A stretch of DNA of 64,000 bases, from positions 13,008 through 77,007 of the forward strand of contig NZ_DASUCC010000148.1 in the NCBI RefSeq assembly GCF_035762905.1, given 5' to 3'. The DNA comes from DASYTH01 sp035762905. Its GTDB lineage: Bacteria > Actinomycetota > Actinomycetes > Mycobacteriales > Pseudonocardiaceae. The notes under the pieces are model-generated. The model saw nothing but the letters and a program-made list of their open reading frames with translations. It ran no database searches and had not been told where the DNA came from. Of this stretch, positions 16,956 through 26,129 are shown piece by piece (within the stretch, counting starts at the first letter, position 1; the number at the start of each line of letters is the position of its first letter). The translations under genes were made by a program, and so were the position numbers.

Positions 16956-18173
16956 ATGCGGATACTGGTGATCTCACTACAGGTGGGCGCAGGCGCGTCC
17001 AAAGGCCACCTCAACCCCCTGGTGGGGGTCGCGCAGTGGCTGATGGCCGGCGGACATCACGTCGGCTGGCTGCCCCTGCCGGCCGCCATGGGCGAGGCGG
17101 ACCAGGCACAGCTGAAGACCTTCGGGATCGAGCCGATGCGCGCCGCCACTCCCCCCGGACTGCTGCCGGGTCCCGAGATCCTGGCCGAACTGGCCCGGGA
17201 TCCGCAGCGGGTCTGGCAGGCCTACCGCTACATCCTGCTGGATCCGGTCGAGCCCATGGTGGACGGCGTCCGGGCGGTGCTCGACGAATTCCAGCCGGAC
17301 GTCGCGATGATCGACACCATGTCCTACCCGGGAATCATCGCCTGCCACCTGAACGAGGTGCCGTGGGTCGGCGTCTGCGCCGGACTGAAGCTGCTGCACC
17401 CGCCCGGATTCAGCCCCGCCTACCGGGGCGACATGGCCCCGCTGGTGCAACCCCGGGCGGAACTGTTCGCCCGGTACGGGATGTTCCCCGATTTCCGGCT
17501 GTTCGAGTGCCCGTCCCCGGTGGCCAACATCGTGTTCGGAACCACCGAGCTGGTCGGTGCGGCGAACCCGCCTGCGCACACCCGGCTGGTCGGACCGTCG
17601 ATCCCGCCCCGGCGGCGCGGAGACGAACCGGACTTCCCGTTCGACCAACTGCCCGCCGACCGGCCGGTCGTGTACCTGTCGCTCGGCAGTGTCCACACCG
17701 GACTGGAGATGGACGTCATGGTCGACGCGCTGGTCTCGGCCACCGGGCGGCTCGGCGCGGCCCTCGTGGTCAGCTCGGCGTCCACCGCCCGCCGCACCGA
17801 CCTGCCGGACCACGTGCTGGCCGTGCCCTACGCCCCGCAACTCCAACTGCTCGAGCGGGTGGACGCGTTCGTCACCCACGGCGGCGCCAACTCGGTGATG
17901 GAGGGGATGTACCACGGCGTGCCGCTGCTCGTGGTGCCGCTGGCCAGCGACCAGCCGATGCAGGCGGACCTGGTACGGCGGGCCGGAGCGGGCCTCGCGC
18001 TGGAGCGTGACCAGATCGACCCGGACTCCGCGCACGACGCGCTGGCCCGGCTGCTGGACCCCAACGGGCCGATCCGGCGGAGCGTGACCCGGATCCAGGC
18101 CAGCTACCGCGGCGGCGACGGCGCTCGCGAGGCGGCCCGGATCGTCTGCGCGGCGGCGGGATCCCGTGGGTAG
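16956..18173 (+). CDS. UDP-glycosyltransferase-like protein (GT1/MGT family)
   Basis: A GT-B fold enzyme of 405 residues: N-terminal acceptor half starting MRILVISLQVG and C-terminal donor half with VYLSLGSVHTG and the nucleotide-sugar motif THGGANSVMEGMYHGVPLLV followed by PLASDQPMQA. These are typical of macrolide-type glycosyltransferases, which add a sugar to small-molecule acceptors. The ATG at 16956 is favoured because GAGGAG lies 8 nt upstream; ATG at 16950 overlaps the previous stop. Downstream is a decayed glycosyltransferase/ABC exporter, suggesting this operon is the remnant of a larger pathway. Confidence 0.85.
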   Translation: MRILVISLQVGAGASKGHLNPLVGVAQWLMAGGHHVGWLPLPAAMGEADQAQLKTFGIEPMRAATPPGLLPGPEILAELARDPQRVWQAYRYILLDPVEPMVDGVRAVLDEFQPDVAMIDTMSYPGIIACHLNEVPWVGVCAGLKLLHPPGFSPAYRGDMAPLVQPRAELFARYGMFPDFRLFECPSPVANIVFGTTELVGAANPPAHTRLVGPSIPPRRRGDEPDFPFDQLPADRPVVYLSLGSVHTGLEMDVMVDALVSATGRLGAALVVSSASTARRTDLPDHVLAVPYAPQLQLLERVDAFVTHGGANSVMEGMYHGVPLLVVPLASDQPMQADLVRRAGAGLALERDQIDPDSAHDALARLLDPNGPIRRSVTRIQASYRGGDGAREAARIVCAAAGSRG

Positions 18174-18561
18174 CCCGCCGGGCTGCACCATGATCGTCCA
18201 GACCTATGACCGGATCCGGCTGCTCGAGTTGACGCTCGATGCGCTGACCAGGCAGAGCCTGCCACCGGACGAGTTCGAAGTGCTGGTCGTGGACGACGGA
18301 TCCTCCGACGCGACGGCGGCGGCGGCGGAACCGTTGGCGCTGAACGGGTACGTCGACTGTTCAACCTCAACAACGAGGACGCCGAGCTGACGACTTCCGG
18401 CAGTTCTCGCGCCCTGGCTGATGTACTGGACCTGCAACGCCTCGGCGCGCACCGATCAGCTCCGCGCGGTCGGCATGTTCGACGAGGCGTTCCAGCGGTG
18501 AGGCGGCGAGGATCTCGACCTGGGCTACCGGTTGCATCGCGACGGCGCGCGGTTCGGCGTG
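18166..18561 (+). pseudogene. Remnant of a family-2 glycosyltransferase
   Basis: The first 60 codons read as a GT-A nucleotide-sugar binding start: TMIVQTYDRIRLLELTLDAL, then VLVVDDGSSDATAAAAEPLAL. The frame then breaks (stop at 18388). Downstream fragments in other frames match the C-terminal half: MYWTCNASARTDQLRAVG, MFDEAF, then, after an in-frame TGA, GEDLDLGYRLHRDGARFG, the acceptor-domain motif. The middle 60-80 residues are missing. It starts with an 8-base overlap to the GT1 gene, so it was once part of that operon. Confidence 0.75.
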
Positions 18562-18955
18562 AACCGGCCGAGTCGACCGTTGCCGTCGTCGGCGAGAACG
18601 GCGCCGGAAAAATCGACCCTGATCAAGCTGCTGTGCGGGTTCTACCGGCCGTCGCGAGGCCGGATCCTGGTCGACGGAACGGATCGCGCCGATGCCGGCG
18701 GGCTGGTCGACGAACTGCCCGACGGCCTGCGCACGCTGCTCGGCACCAGCTACACCGACGGCGAAACGGGTGGCGGCCAGGACCGGTGGGATCGCCGTCT
18801 TCGTGTCCCACCGGTTTGCCACGGTGCGCGCGGCCGATCTGATCGTCGTCGTCCGGGACGGCCGGGTGGTGGAAACCGGCGACCACGCCACGCTGAGCGC
18901 TGGGACCGGCAGCTACACGGAGCTGTTCGCGTTGCAGGCCAAGGCATACAGCTAG
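18562..18955 (+). pseudogene. Remnant of an ABC exporter ATPase domain fused to the GT2 scar
   Basis: Immediately after the GT2 remnant the sequence becomes an ABC exporter nucleotide-binding domain: STVAVVGENGAGK (Walker A), then a frame change at a run of five A residues (18606-18611), then STLIKLLCGFYRPSRGRILVDG, LPDGLRTLLGTSYTDGETGGGQ (signature region) and, after another frame change and a deletion removing Walker B, FVSHRFATVRAADLIVVVRDGRVVETG to the end. The membrane domain is absent. Deletion fused two neighbouring genes, then point mutations followed. Confidence 0.75.
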
Positions 18956-19048
18956 CCACGATCCGGAATGTTCCAGTTGACCCCGGTCTTCGGCCGTGGC
19001 GAGGATGTGCTCCGCGTCCGATCCGCGGCGCCGGTGGAGGGAGTTGGG

Positions 19049-19666
19049 ATGCCGCTCGTGGTCGCACAGAAACAGCAGGCACAGGTGTCCCATCGGATGA
19101 ACTTCTGGGGACGTCCGAGCGGGACATCGACCGTATCCTGGCAGTACCAAGGCATACCTTGGGAAGTGGTGCGGCCGGATGACGGCATGCCCGCGGCCCG
19201 GCGCTCGGTGCGGTGCGGGGTGTGCGACAAGGAGCTCACGTTCACGGTGCACAGCGTCGCGGCCACGCGGCGACGGCAGGCTCGCCGGCGGGCCGTCGCC
19301 TGGGCCGGCCTGGCCCTGCTCCTTGCCGGCGCCATCGGCCTCATCACCGGCTTCGCCGGGGACAGCACCGGCCTCATGGTCGGGGCAATCGTGGCGTTGG
19401 TGCTCGGTTTCGTCGTCATGTGGACTGTCGGATCGATCGCCGCGGAGGAGGTGGTCGTCACCGGCCACGGCAACGCGGTGCCGGCGAGCATGTCCAAACA
19501 CAGCATCACCGTTGCCGAGCCGCACCCCGAGGACCTGCCCGAGCTGGTCTGCGGGCGGTGCGGACACAAGGAGGAATTCCCCTGGGGCAGCCACTTCCGC
19601 AAGAGCTTCGTGCAACGGGAGTACCAGGCCGCCAAGGTCAGGTTCGAGCAGTACGACTGCCGGTAG
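19049..19666 (+). CDS. Membrane protein with paired CxxC zinc-ribbon-like motifs
   Basis: The 205-residue protein has CGVCDKEL near residue 60, two TM helices (WAGLALLLAGAIGLITGFAG and LMVGAIVALVLGFVVMWTVG) and a second CGRCGHKEEF near 175. The two CxxC knuckles lie on the same side of the membrane and could form one zinc ribbon. GGAGGGAG before the ATG at 19049 decides the start over an upstream ATG at 18968. It converges on eccD with an 18-bp gap. Function unknown. Confidence 0.65.
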   Translation: MPLVVAQKQQAQVSHRMNFWGRPSGTSTVSWQYQGIPWEVVRPDDGMPAARRSVRCGVCDKELTFTVHSVAATRRRQARRRAVAWAGLALLLAGAIGLITGFAGDSTGLMVGAIVALVLGFVVMWTVGSIAAEEVVVTGHGNAVPASMSKHSITVAEPHPEDLPELVCGRCGHKEEFPWGSHFRKSFVQREYQAAKVRFEQYDCR

Positions 19667-19684
19667 CGGTGACTCGGCCCGGGG

Positions 19685-21052
19685 TCAGCTGACGGCGTCG
19701 CGGATGGTGTTGTAGATGTTGAGGACGGCGCCGGTGATGGGGATGAGGGAGATGAGGGTGAGGTATTCGAGGATGTCGAACCAGCGGGCGCGGAAGGGGG
19801 AGTGGATGTTGCGGACGATGCGGTTGGCGTAGAAGAGGGTGCAGGCGGCGGCGAGGACCAGGAACACGGCGAGGGTCATGAGGGTGTCGGGGTCCATTGT
19901 GGAGGACAGGTGGATGGTGAAGCCGGCCAGCATGGCGAGCCCGGCGGCGACGGGTATGACGCGTTGGGTGGCGCCGGCGTAGGAGCGGGACCGGAGCAGC
20001 CAGGCGAAGCCGGTCAACGCGGCCAGGATTGCCGCCCAGGGTGAGGGGTCCCAGAGCAGGACGGCGGAGCAGGCGACGGCGATGGCGCCGAGGGCGGTGA
20101 TCAGGCCGGTGAGGATGGCGGCGGCCGCCGAGGTGACACCGAGGACCTCGGAGCCGAGGGCGGGACGCTCGTCTTCGCGGAAGGACTCCATGTCGGCCGG
20201 GACGTTCGGCAGGGGCAGGCGGGCCAGCCGCATGGAGATCATGGGGCCGGCGGCGGTCAGCGCGGTCACCAGGGTCACGGTGACGGCGGCGGCGTGCGGC
20301 GGGGGGATGTCGAACAGCAGGATGACGGCGGTGATGAGGGCTCCGAAGGCGGTCATCACGGCCACCGAGCCGAACCAGGCCAGGCGATGGGAGATCACCA
20401 CGGCGCAGACGGCGGCGTAGCAGGCCGCGGTGCCGAAGGCGACGGCGAGGGACTCCACGGTGAGCGGCCAGGGTTGATGCGGCGGAAGGGCGACCAGACC
20501 GGCGAGGAGAGCCGCGGCGGTTCCGGCGCCGGCGCACACGCTCGCGGCGTTCACGTCGCCGTAGGCGCGGGCCAGTGCGGCACCGGCGAAGGCCAGTGCC
20601 ACCGCGAGCACGCCGCAGCCGAGAGCGGCCTGCGGTTGGCCGGAAAGCGCGGCCAGCACAAGCAATGCGGCTCCGACGAAGAGCGCCGCCGCGACGCAGA
20701 GGCCGAGCCGGCGCCCGATCCGGGGCCGCCAGGCGCCGCGCCGGGTCTGTGCGGCGCTGGCGATCGCGTCCACCACGTCGTCGAACAGCAGCGGCGTCTC
20801 GATTCGGGCCCGGGACCGCAGGTGGAGGATCTCGCCGTCGCGGACCGCCGCGGCCGACACGGTGACCCCGGGCGGCAACGGGGTGTCCCCCATCCGGCAC
20901 AGCACCCAACCGGTCGCGCCGCGCTCGGGTTGCGGCGGCGCGCCGGCCAGCCGGACCAGTTGCGGGATCAGCTCGGCCACCGTGCACTCCGGCGGCAGCC
21001 CCAGGTCCATCCGGACCTGGGGCGCCACAACGGTGACCCGGCGCGGTGTCAC
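19685..21052 (-). CDS. eccD: Type VII secretion integral membrane protein EccD
   Basis: The first ~80 residues are a ubiquitin-like YukD domain (RRVTVVAPQVRMDLGLP, TVAELIPQLVRLAG), followed from about residue 112 by a long series of membrane helices to the C-terminus. This order and the 455-residue length match EccD, the dimeric channel-vestibule component of the ESX membrane complex with EccB, EccC and EccE. It starts in an ATGA overlap with the YbaB-like gene upstream, so the three minus-strand genes are one operon reading away from eccC. Confidence 0.92.
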   Translation of the reverse strand: MTPRRVTVVAPQVRMDLGLPPECTVAELIPQLVRLAGAPPQPERGATGWVLCRMGDTPLPPGVTVSAAAVRDGEILHLRSRARIETPLLFDDVVDAIASAAQTRRGAWRPRIGRRLGLCVAAALFVGAALLVLAALSGQPQAALGCGVLAVALAFAGAALARAYGDVNAASVCAGAGTAAALLAGLVALPPHQPWPLTVESLAVAFGTAACYAAVCAVVISHRLAWFGSVAVMTAFGALITAVILLFDIPPPHAAAVTVTLVTALTAAGPMISMRLARLPLPNVPADMESFREDERPALGSEVLGVTSAAAAILTGLITALGAIAVACSAVLLWDPSPWAAILAALTGFAWLLRSRSYAGATQRVIPVAAGLAMLAGFTIHLSSTMDPDTLMTLAVFLVLAAACTLFYANRIVRNIHSPFRARWFDILEYLTLISLIPITGAVLNIYNTIRDAVS

Positions 21053-21357
21053 GCCGGCAAGGATGCGAGGGTCGGGGCGAACCGGGCCTGGACCACCTTG
21101 GCCAGGTTGTCCAGGGCGGCGTTGACCGCCTCGGTGACGATCACGCCGAGATCGTGCGTGTCGTACTGGCGCACGGTCGCCGGGTCGATCGACACCCCGG
21201 CGAGCCGGCCGTTACCCCGCACGCTCGCCTCGACCTCACCGGCGCGGGAACGTCCCTTGACCACCATGGCCTCGACGTCCCGCCGGATCCGGTCGATCTC
21301 CTGTTCCTGGCGACGCAGTTGCTCCACCATCGCGTCGACTTCGGGATCGTTCTGCAT
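21049..21357 (-). CDS. YbaB/EbfC-like protein in the type VII locus
   Basis: The 102-residue protein begins with a coiled coil (MVEQLRRQEQEIDRIRRDVE) and continues with VEASVRGNGRLAGVSIDPATV and VIVTEAVNAALDNL, the pattern of the YbaB/EbfC DNA-binding family. Such proteins occur inside type VII loci of actinobacteria (EspL-like), where they may act as chaperones or regulators rather than nucleoid proteins. It lies 11 bp after the WXG-like gene and overlaps eccD by 4 bases. Confidence 0.8.
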   Translation of the reverse strand: MQNDPEVDAMVEQLRRQEQEIDRIRRDVEAMVVKGRSRAGEVEASVRGNGRLAGVSIDPATVRQYDTHDLGVIVTEAVNAALDNLAKVVQARFAPTLASLPA

Positions 21358-21368
21358 CGTCGGTCTCC

Positions 21369-21968
21369 TCACCGTGCGCCGGACAGCTGCAGGGCGCCGG
21401 AACCGGCGGACGAGAACAGGCCGGACAGCGTCGAGCTGAGCTGGTTGCGAGTCTGGTCGGATTTGCTCTGCGCCTGCTGCTTGGCCTGCATCGCCTGCAT
21501 CAGCGCCTGCATGATGGCCAGCATGATGAGGATCGGGCGCAGCCACGGCGGCGCGGACTGGGCCGCCTGAATCGCCTGCATCATCTGCTGCACGATCTGC
21601 TGGGCCTGCTGTGCGAAGTTCTGCTTGTTCTGATCCGCCTGCTGCCTGGCCTGCTGCAACGCGCTGGCCGCCTGGGTGAGGCGCTGCTGCTCCTGCTCCA
21701 GGTTGCGTTTCAGCTCCTCGCGCAGCTGGTTGACCAGCTGGGTGGACACATCGTTGCAGGAGTTGTAGGCCGTTCCGTTCCAGGACTGGCCGAGCTGGCT
21801 CACCACCTGACTCGTGGCGCTCGCCGCCGAGTCGATGGAGCTGGCGCAGCTCGCGCACTCCTGGGCCTTGGCCTGCAGCTCGCCCGGGTTGCCCGTGACG
21901 TCGGCGATCGTGGTGTTCAGCAGTTGCATGCCCTGCTGAATGATCGCGTGAACCGCACCGGTATTCAT
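21369..21968 (-). CDS. WXG-like coiled-coil substrate protein
   Basis: A 199-residue helical protein with a WNG turn (QLGQSWNGTAYN, residues ~60-72), as in WXG100 helical hairpins, followed by a Gln-rich coiled coil (KRNLEQEQQRLTQAASALQQ) and a hydrophobic segment (RPILIMLAIMQALMQAMQA). GGGAGG lies 9 nt before the ATG. It is first of a three-gene operon with the YbaB-like gene and eccD. It is probably a secreted or chaperone-like partner; the extended tail is unlike standard 100-residue Esx proteins. Confidence 0.7.
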   Translation of the reverse strand: MNTGAVHAIIQQGMQLLNTTIADVTGNPGELQAKAQECASCASSIDSAASATSQVVSQLGQSWNGTAYNSCNDVSTQLVNQLREELKRNLEQEQQRLTQAASALQQARQQADQNKQNFAQQAQQIVQQMMQAIQAAQSAPPWLRPILIMLAIMQALMQAMQAKQQAQSKSDQTRNQLSSTLSGLFSSAGSGALQLSGAR

Positions 21969-22025
21969 GTTGGCGCACCTCCCGTGTCGGGTCGAAGAGT
22001 AGGCGGGCCACGGCGGCGGGCGGAC

Positions 22026-22040
22026 GGCAAAATTACCCAC
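22026..22040 (-). promoter_or_regulatory. GTGGGTAA-N4-GCC box in the divergent eccC promoter region
   Basis: The 105-bp region between the WXG-like gene and eccC carries, on the minus strand, GTGGGTAA followed four bases later by GCC. The same 8+3 base pattern recurs at 26061-26075 in front of the WXG100 genes and was not seen at other starts examined. It may be a shared operator or promoter element of the type VII locus. Confidence 0.4.
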
Positions 22041-22073
22041 CCCGGCCGGCGTCCGCAGCGGCACACTCAGCGG

Positions 22074-25000
22074 ATGAGCACCCCGACGCGGGCGCGCCGG
22101 CTGCCCGCGCCCGAGCAGCCGACCGGCGAGGTCGTGCTGGAATCGCCGCCCGCGCTGCCCAAGGGCAGCAACCAGGCGATGCTGCACATGCTGTTCATGG
22201 TGCCGATGATGCTGGCCATGGGCGGCATGTCGTTCGTCTACATCGGACGCGCCGGCGGGGTGATGACCTACATCTTCGGCGGTCTGTTCGTGCTCGTGAT
22301 GGGCGGCATGATCGTGATGATGCTGGCCGGCAGCCGGCACGCGACCAAAGCCAAGATCAACGAGGAGCGGCGCGACTACCAGCGTTACCTTTCCGGGCTG
22401 CGCAAGCAGGTGCACGACGTCGCCGAACGCCAACGGTTCGCCCTCGCCTACGGGCAGCCGGATCCGGTCGACCTGTGGACGCTGGTCGACACGAGGAGGT
22501 TGTGGGAGCGCAGGCGGTCCGACTCGGACTTCGGCCAGGTTCGGGTGGGCACCAGCCCGCAGCGGCTGGCCACTCCGCTCCGGGCACCGCAGACCGCGCC
22601 GCTGGAGGACCTCGACCCGGTCTCGTCGACCTCGTTGCGGCACTTCATCCGCGCCTACGCCACGGTCACCGAGCTGCCGGCCGCGATCTCGTTGCGGGCC
22701 TTCCCGCGGATCGGGGTCAGCGGGCCGCGCGCGGCGGTGCTCGATCTGGTGCGGGCGATGCTGGCTCAGGCGGTCGTCGCGCACGCCCCGGCCGATCTGC
22801 GGGTCGGGCTGTGCCTCACCGCGGACCGGCGCGGCGACTGGGACTGGGCCAAGTGGCTGCCGCAGCTCTACGACGCCATCGAGTCCGACGCCGTCGGGCC
22901 GACCCGGATCGTGGCCGCCGACCTGGACGCCCTTGCCGAGGCGTTCGGCCAGGATCTCGGCGAGCGCCCGCCGTTCACCCGGAACAGCGGGATGGGATTC
23001 GACCTGCCGCACCTGGTGGTGGTGATCGACGGCGGCCGGACGCACGGCACGTCCCGGCTCGCACCGGAAACCGGACTGCACGGGGTGACGCTGATCGAGA
23101 TCGCCGACGGCCCGCCGGACACGCCGAGCCCGAACGCGTTGTTCCTGCACGCGTCGGCCGGCCGGCTCGGCATGCTGGCCGGCGAGGGTGGCGACGCCGC
23201 CGGCTTCACCTACGTCGGCCGGCCGGACGCGTTGCCCACCGCCGACGCCGAGGCCCTGGCCCGGATGATGACCTCGCGGTACCGCAGCGGGATGGCAGCG
23301 CCGGAAAGCCCGCTCGCCTCGACCTTCGGCCTGCCCGGCCTGCTCGGTCTCGGTGACCCGAGGGACGTCGATCCGGCCATCACCTGGCGTCCCCGGCCGC
23401 CGCGGGAGCGGTTGCGCGTCCCGCTCGGCCTCGACCTGCGTGGCCAGCCGGTCGAGCTGGACCTGAAGGAGTCGGCCGAGAACGGCATGGGCCCGCACGG
23501 TCTGGTGATCGGCGCCACCGGGTCGGGAAAGAGCGAACTGCTGCGCACCCTGGTCAGCGCGCTCGCGGTGACGCACTCGTCGGAGACGCTGAACCTGGCA
23601 CTGATCGACTTCAAGGGTGGCGCCACGTTCGCCGGGATGGCCGAGCTGCCGCACACCTGCGCGGTGATCACGAACCTGTCCGACGACCTGGCCCTTGTCG
23701 ACCGGATGGCCGACGCGATCAACGGAGAACTGGTACGCCGCCAGGAACTTCTCCGGGACGCCGGCAATTTCGCTTCGGTCCGGGACTACGAGCGGGCCCG
23801 GGAGACCGGAGCGGACCTGGCTCCGCTGCCGGCCCTGCTGGTGATCATCGACGAGTTCAGCGAGCTGCTCACCAGCCGGCCGGAGTTCATCGACCTGTTC
23901 GTGATGATCGGCCGGCTCGGTCGCAGCCTCGCGGTGCACCTGCTGCTCGCGTCGCAGCGACTGGAGGAGGGTCGGCTGCGCGGGCTGGAGGCGCACCTGT
24001 CCTACCGGATCGGGCTGCGCACGTTCTCCGCGTCGGAGAGCCGTGCGGTGCTCGGGGTTCCGGACGCCTACCACCTGCCGCCGGTGCCCGGCTCGGCCTA
24101 CCTGCGACTGGACACGGACACCTTGCTGCGGCTGAAAACGGCCTACGTCTCGGGCGAGTTGCCGCCCCGGTCGACCGGCCCCGGACCGCAGGCGGCGCCC
24201 GGCCGGGAGGTGCTGCCGTTCACGCTCGAGGAGCTCCCCCGGCCGCCCGAACCCGCCCCGCCGGACAGCACGGCGCCGGACAGCGTCCCGGCCGGCACCG
24301 GTGAAACGATCATGGGCGCGATGCTGTCCCGGCTGACCGGAAAAGGCCCGCCCGCGCACCAGATCTGGTTGCCACCGCTGGCCGAACCGCCCACCCTGGA
24401 CCAGCTGCTGCCGCCGCTGAGTGTCGACGCGGAACGCGGGTTCTGCCCCACCGGCTGGTCCGGCAACGGCCAGTTGGTCGTACCGGTTGCCATTGTGGAC
24501 AAACCATTCGAGCAGACCCGCGACCAGATGTGGCTCGACCTCACCGCCGCCGCCGGCAACGTCCTGATGATCGGCGCGCCGCAGAGTGGAAAGAGCACGT
24601 TCCTGCGCGGCCTGGTCGCCTCACTCGCCCTCACCCATACACCGGCCGAGGTGCAGTTCTTCCTGCTGGACATGGGCGGTGGCGCGCTCGGCTCGGTCTC
24701 CGGGCTGCCGCACGTGAGCGGTTACGCGGTCCGCCGGGACGTCGAGCGGTGCCGCCGGGTGGTCGCCGAGGTCAACACCCTGCTCGGCCGGCGCGAGCAA
24801 CTCTTCGCCGAGCACCGGATCGACTCGATCACGACGTTCCGGCAGCGGCGTCGCGAGTTCGTCGAGAGTGAGGACGGCGACCGGGAGTTCGGCGACGTGT
24901 TCCTCGTCGTCGACGACTGGGCGACGGTGCGACAGGAGTTCGAGTTCCTCGAGCCGACCATCGTCCGCCTGGCCACCCGGGGTCTGGGGTTCGGCATCCA

Positions 25001-26057
25001 CGTCGTGGTGTCCAGCACCTGGTGGCTGAACATGCCGACACCGCTGCGGGACAGCCTCAACACCCGGATCGAGCTGCGGCTGGGTGACCCGTCGGACTCG
25101 ATGATCGACCGCCGGGCCGCGCAGAACGTCCCGGCAAGTGCTCCCGGCCGGGGCATCACCGCGGAGCGGCTGCACATGCTCGGCGCTCTGTCCCGAGTGG
25201 ACGGTGACTGCCGGGTCGACACCCTTGGCGCGGGAACGGCCAACCTGATCTCCCGGGTGCGCGATGCCTGGCCGGGCAAGCCGGCTCCACCGATGCGGTT
25301 GCTGCCGAGAGAGGTGCCGGTCGAGGCACTGTCCCCGGCGTACCGCGCGCCAGGACAGACGATTCCGCTCGGTATCTCGGAAACCGATCTGCAGCCGGCC
25401 TTCCTGGACTTCACCACCGACCCGCACTTTCTTGCCTTCGCCGACGTGGAGTGCGGCAAGACCGCGCTGCTGCGCACGATCGCGCAGGGCATTACCCGAC
25501 GCTATACCCCGGAACAGGCCCGGATCATCATGGTGGACTACCGGCGCGGCCTGCTCGGTGCCGTCGGCAACGGCCACCTACTCGCCTACGCGGGATCGGA
25601 GCCGGTGCTCGACGACGCGGTCGCGCAGATCGCCACGGCGATGCGAGATCGGTTGCCCGGCCCGGACATCACGCCGGAACAGCTGCGCAGACGGGACTGG
25701 TGGCAGGGCCGTGAGCTGTTCCTGCTGATCGACGACTACGAGCTGGTGGCCACCCCCGGCAAGCTCACCCACCCGTTGCAGCCATTGCTGGAATACCTGC
25801 CGCACGCCAGGGACATCGGCCTGCACGTGGTCATCGCCCGGGGCAGCGGCGGCGCGTCGCGGGCCATGTTCGACCCGGTGATCCAGCGAATGCGCGAGCT
25901 CGGTTCGCCGGGCCTGGTGATGTCCGGCAGCAAGGACGAGGGTCCGCTGGTCGGCGACATCAAGCCGGAACCGCAGCCGCCCGGCCGCGGTTACCTGGTG
26001 CGCCGCCGCACCGGCAGTGAACTGGTCCAGGTGGCCTGGACGCCAGGCGAAAGCTGA
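22074..26057 (+). CDS. eccC: Type VII secretion ATPase EccC (fused EccCa-EccCb)
   Basis: The 1327-residue motor has two N-terminal TM helices (AMLHMLFMVPMMLAMGGM and TYIFGGLFVLVMGGMIVMML) and three FtsK/SpoIIIE ATPase domains. Walker A motifs are GATGSGKS near residue 480, GAPQSGKS near 834 and a degenerate FADVECGKT near 1124; matching acidic Walker B segments are LLVIIDEF, DVFLVVDDW and LFLLIDDYE. EccC drives export of Esx/PPE substrates and recognises their tails through the last ATPase domain. Single-chain EccC is typical of non-ESX-1 type systems. The ATG at 22074 fits the usual N-terminus but has only a weak ribosome site. Confidence 0.95.
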   Translation: MSTPTRARRLPAPEQPTGEVVLESPPALPKGSNQAMLHMLFMVPMMLAMGGMSFVYIGRAGGVMTYIFGGLFVLVMGGMIVMMLAGSRHATKAKINEERRDYQRYLSGLRKQVHDVAERQRFALAYGQPDPVDLWTLVDTRRLWERRRSDSDFGQVRVGTSPQRLATPLRAPQTAPLEDLDPVSSTSLRHFIRAYATVTELPAAISLRAFPRIGVSGPRAAVLDLVRAMLAQAVVAHAPADLRVGLCLTADRRGDWDWAKWLPQLYDAIESDAVGPTRIVAADLDALAEAFGQDLGERPPFTRNSGMGFDLPHLVVVIDGGRTHGTSRLAPETGLHGVTLIEIADGPPDTPSPNALFLHASAGRLGMLAGEGGDAAGFTYVGRPDALPTADAEALARMMTSRYRSGMAAPESPLASTFGLPGLLGLGDPRDVDPAITWRPRPPRERLRVPLGLDLRGQPVELDLKESAENGMGPHGLVIGATGSGKSELLRTLVSALAVTHSSETLNLALIDFKGGATFAGMAELPHTCAVITNLSDDLALVDRMADAINGELVRRQELLRDAGNFASVRDYERARETGADLAPLPALLVIIDEFSELLTSRPEFIDLFVMIGRLGRSLAVHLLLASQRLEEGRLRGLEAHLSYRIGLRTFSASESRAVLGVPDAYHLPPVPGSAYLRLDTDTLLRLKTAYVSGELPPRSTGPGPQAAPGREVLPFTLEELPRPPEPAPPDSTAPDSVPAGTGETIMGAMLSRLTGKGPPAHQIWLPPLAEPPTLDQLLPPLSVDAERGFCPTGWSGNGQLVVPVAIVDKPFEQTRDQMWLDLTAAAGNVLMIGAPQSGKSTFLRGLVASLALTHTPAEVQFFLLDMGGGALGSVSGLPHVSGYAVRRDVERCRRVVAEVNTLLGRREQLFAEHRIDSITTFRQRRREFVESEDGDREFGDVFLVVDDWATVRQEFEFLEPTIVRLATRGLGFGIHVVVSSTWWLNMPTPLRDSLNTRIELRLGDPSDSMIDRRAAQNVPASAPGRGITAERLHMLGALSRVDGDCRVDTLGAGTANLISRVRDAWPGKPAPPMRLLPREVPVEALSPAYRAPGQTIPLGISETDLQPAFLDFTTDPHFLAFADVECGKTALLRTIAQGITRRYTPEQARIIMVDYRRGLLGAVGNGHLLAYAGSEPVLDDAVAQIATAMRDRLPGPDITPEQLRRRDWWQGRELFLLIDDYELVATPGKLTHPLQPLLEYLPHARDIGLHVVIARGSGGASRAMFDPVIQRMRELGSPGLVMSGSKDEGPLVGDIKPEPQPPGRGYLVRRRTGSELVQVAWTPGES

Positions 26058-26060
26058 AGT

Positions 26061-26075
26061 GTGGGTAAAAGTGCC
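26061..26075 (+). promoter_or_regulatory. Second GTGGGTAA-N4-GCC box upstream of the WXG100 genes
   Basis: This copy lies just after the eccC stop and about 55 bp before the first WXG100 start. It matches the box in the eccC promoter region in all 11 defined bases but points toward the substrate genes, suggesting a separate regulated promoter for them. Confidence 0.4.
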
Positions 26076-26129
26076 GTGGGCCCAGAATGCCGGCGGCCAT
26101 AACCTCAGATCCGAAAGGAGGCGACAATC

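Noticed and set aside
10759..18955. One natural-product gene cluster (radical SAM, glycosyltransferases, ABC exporter)
   Set aside because: The radical SAM gene is separated by unrelated conserved genes on both strands, and no core biosynthetic enzyme is present.
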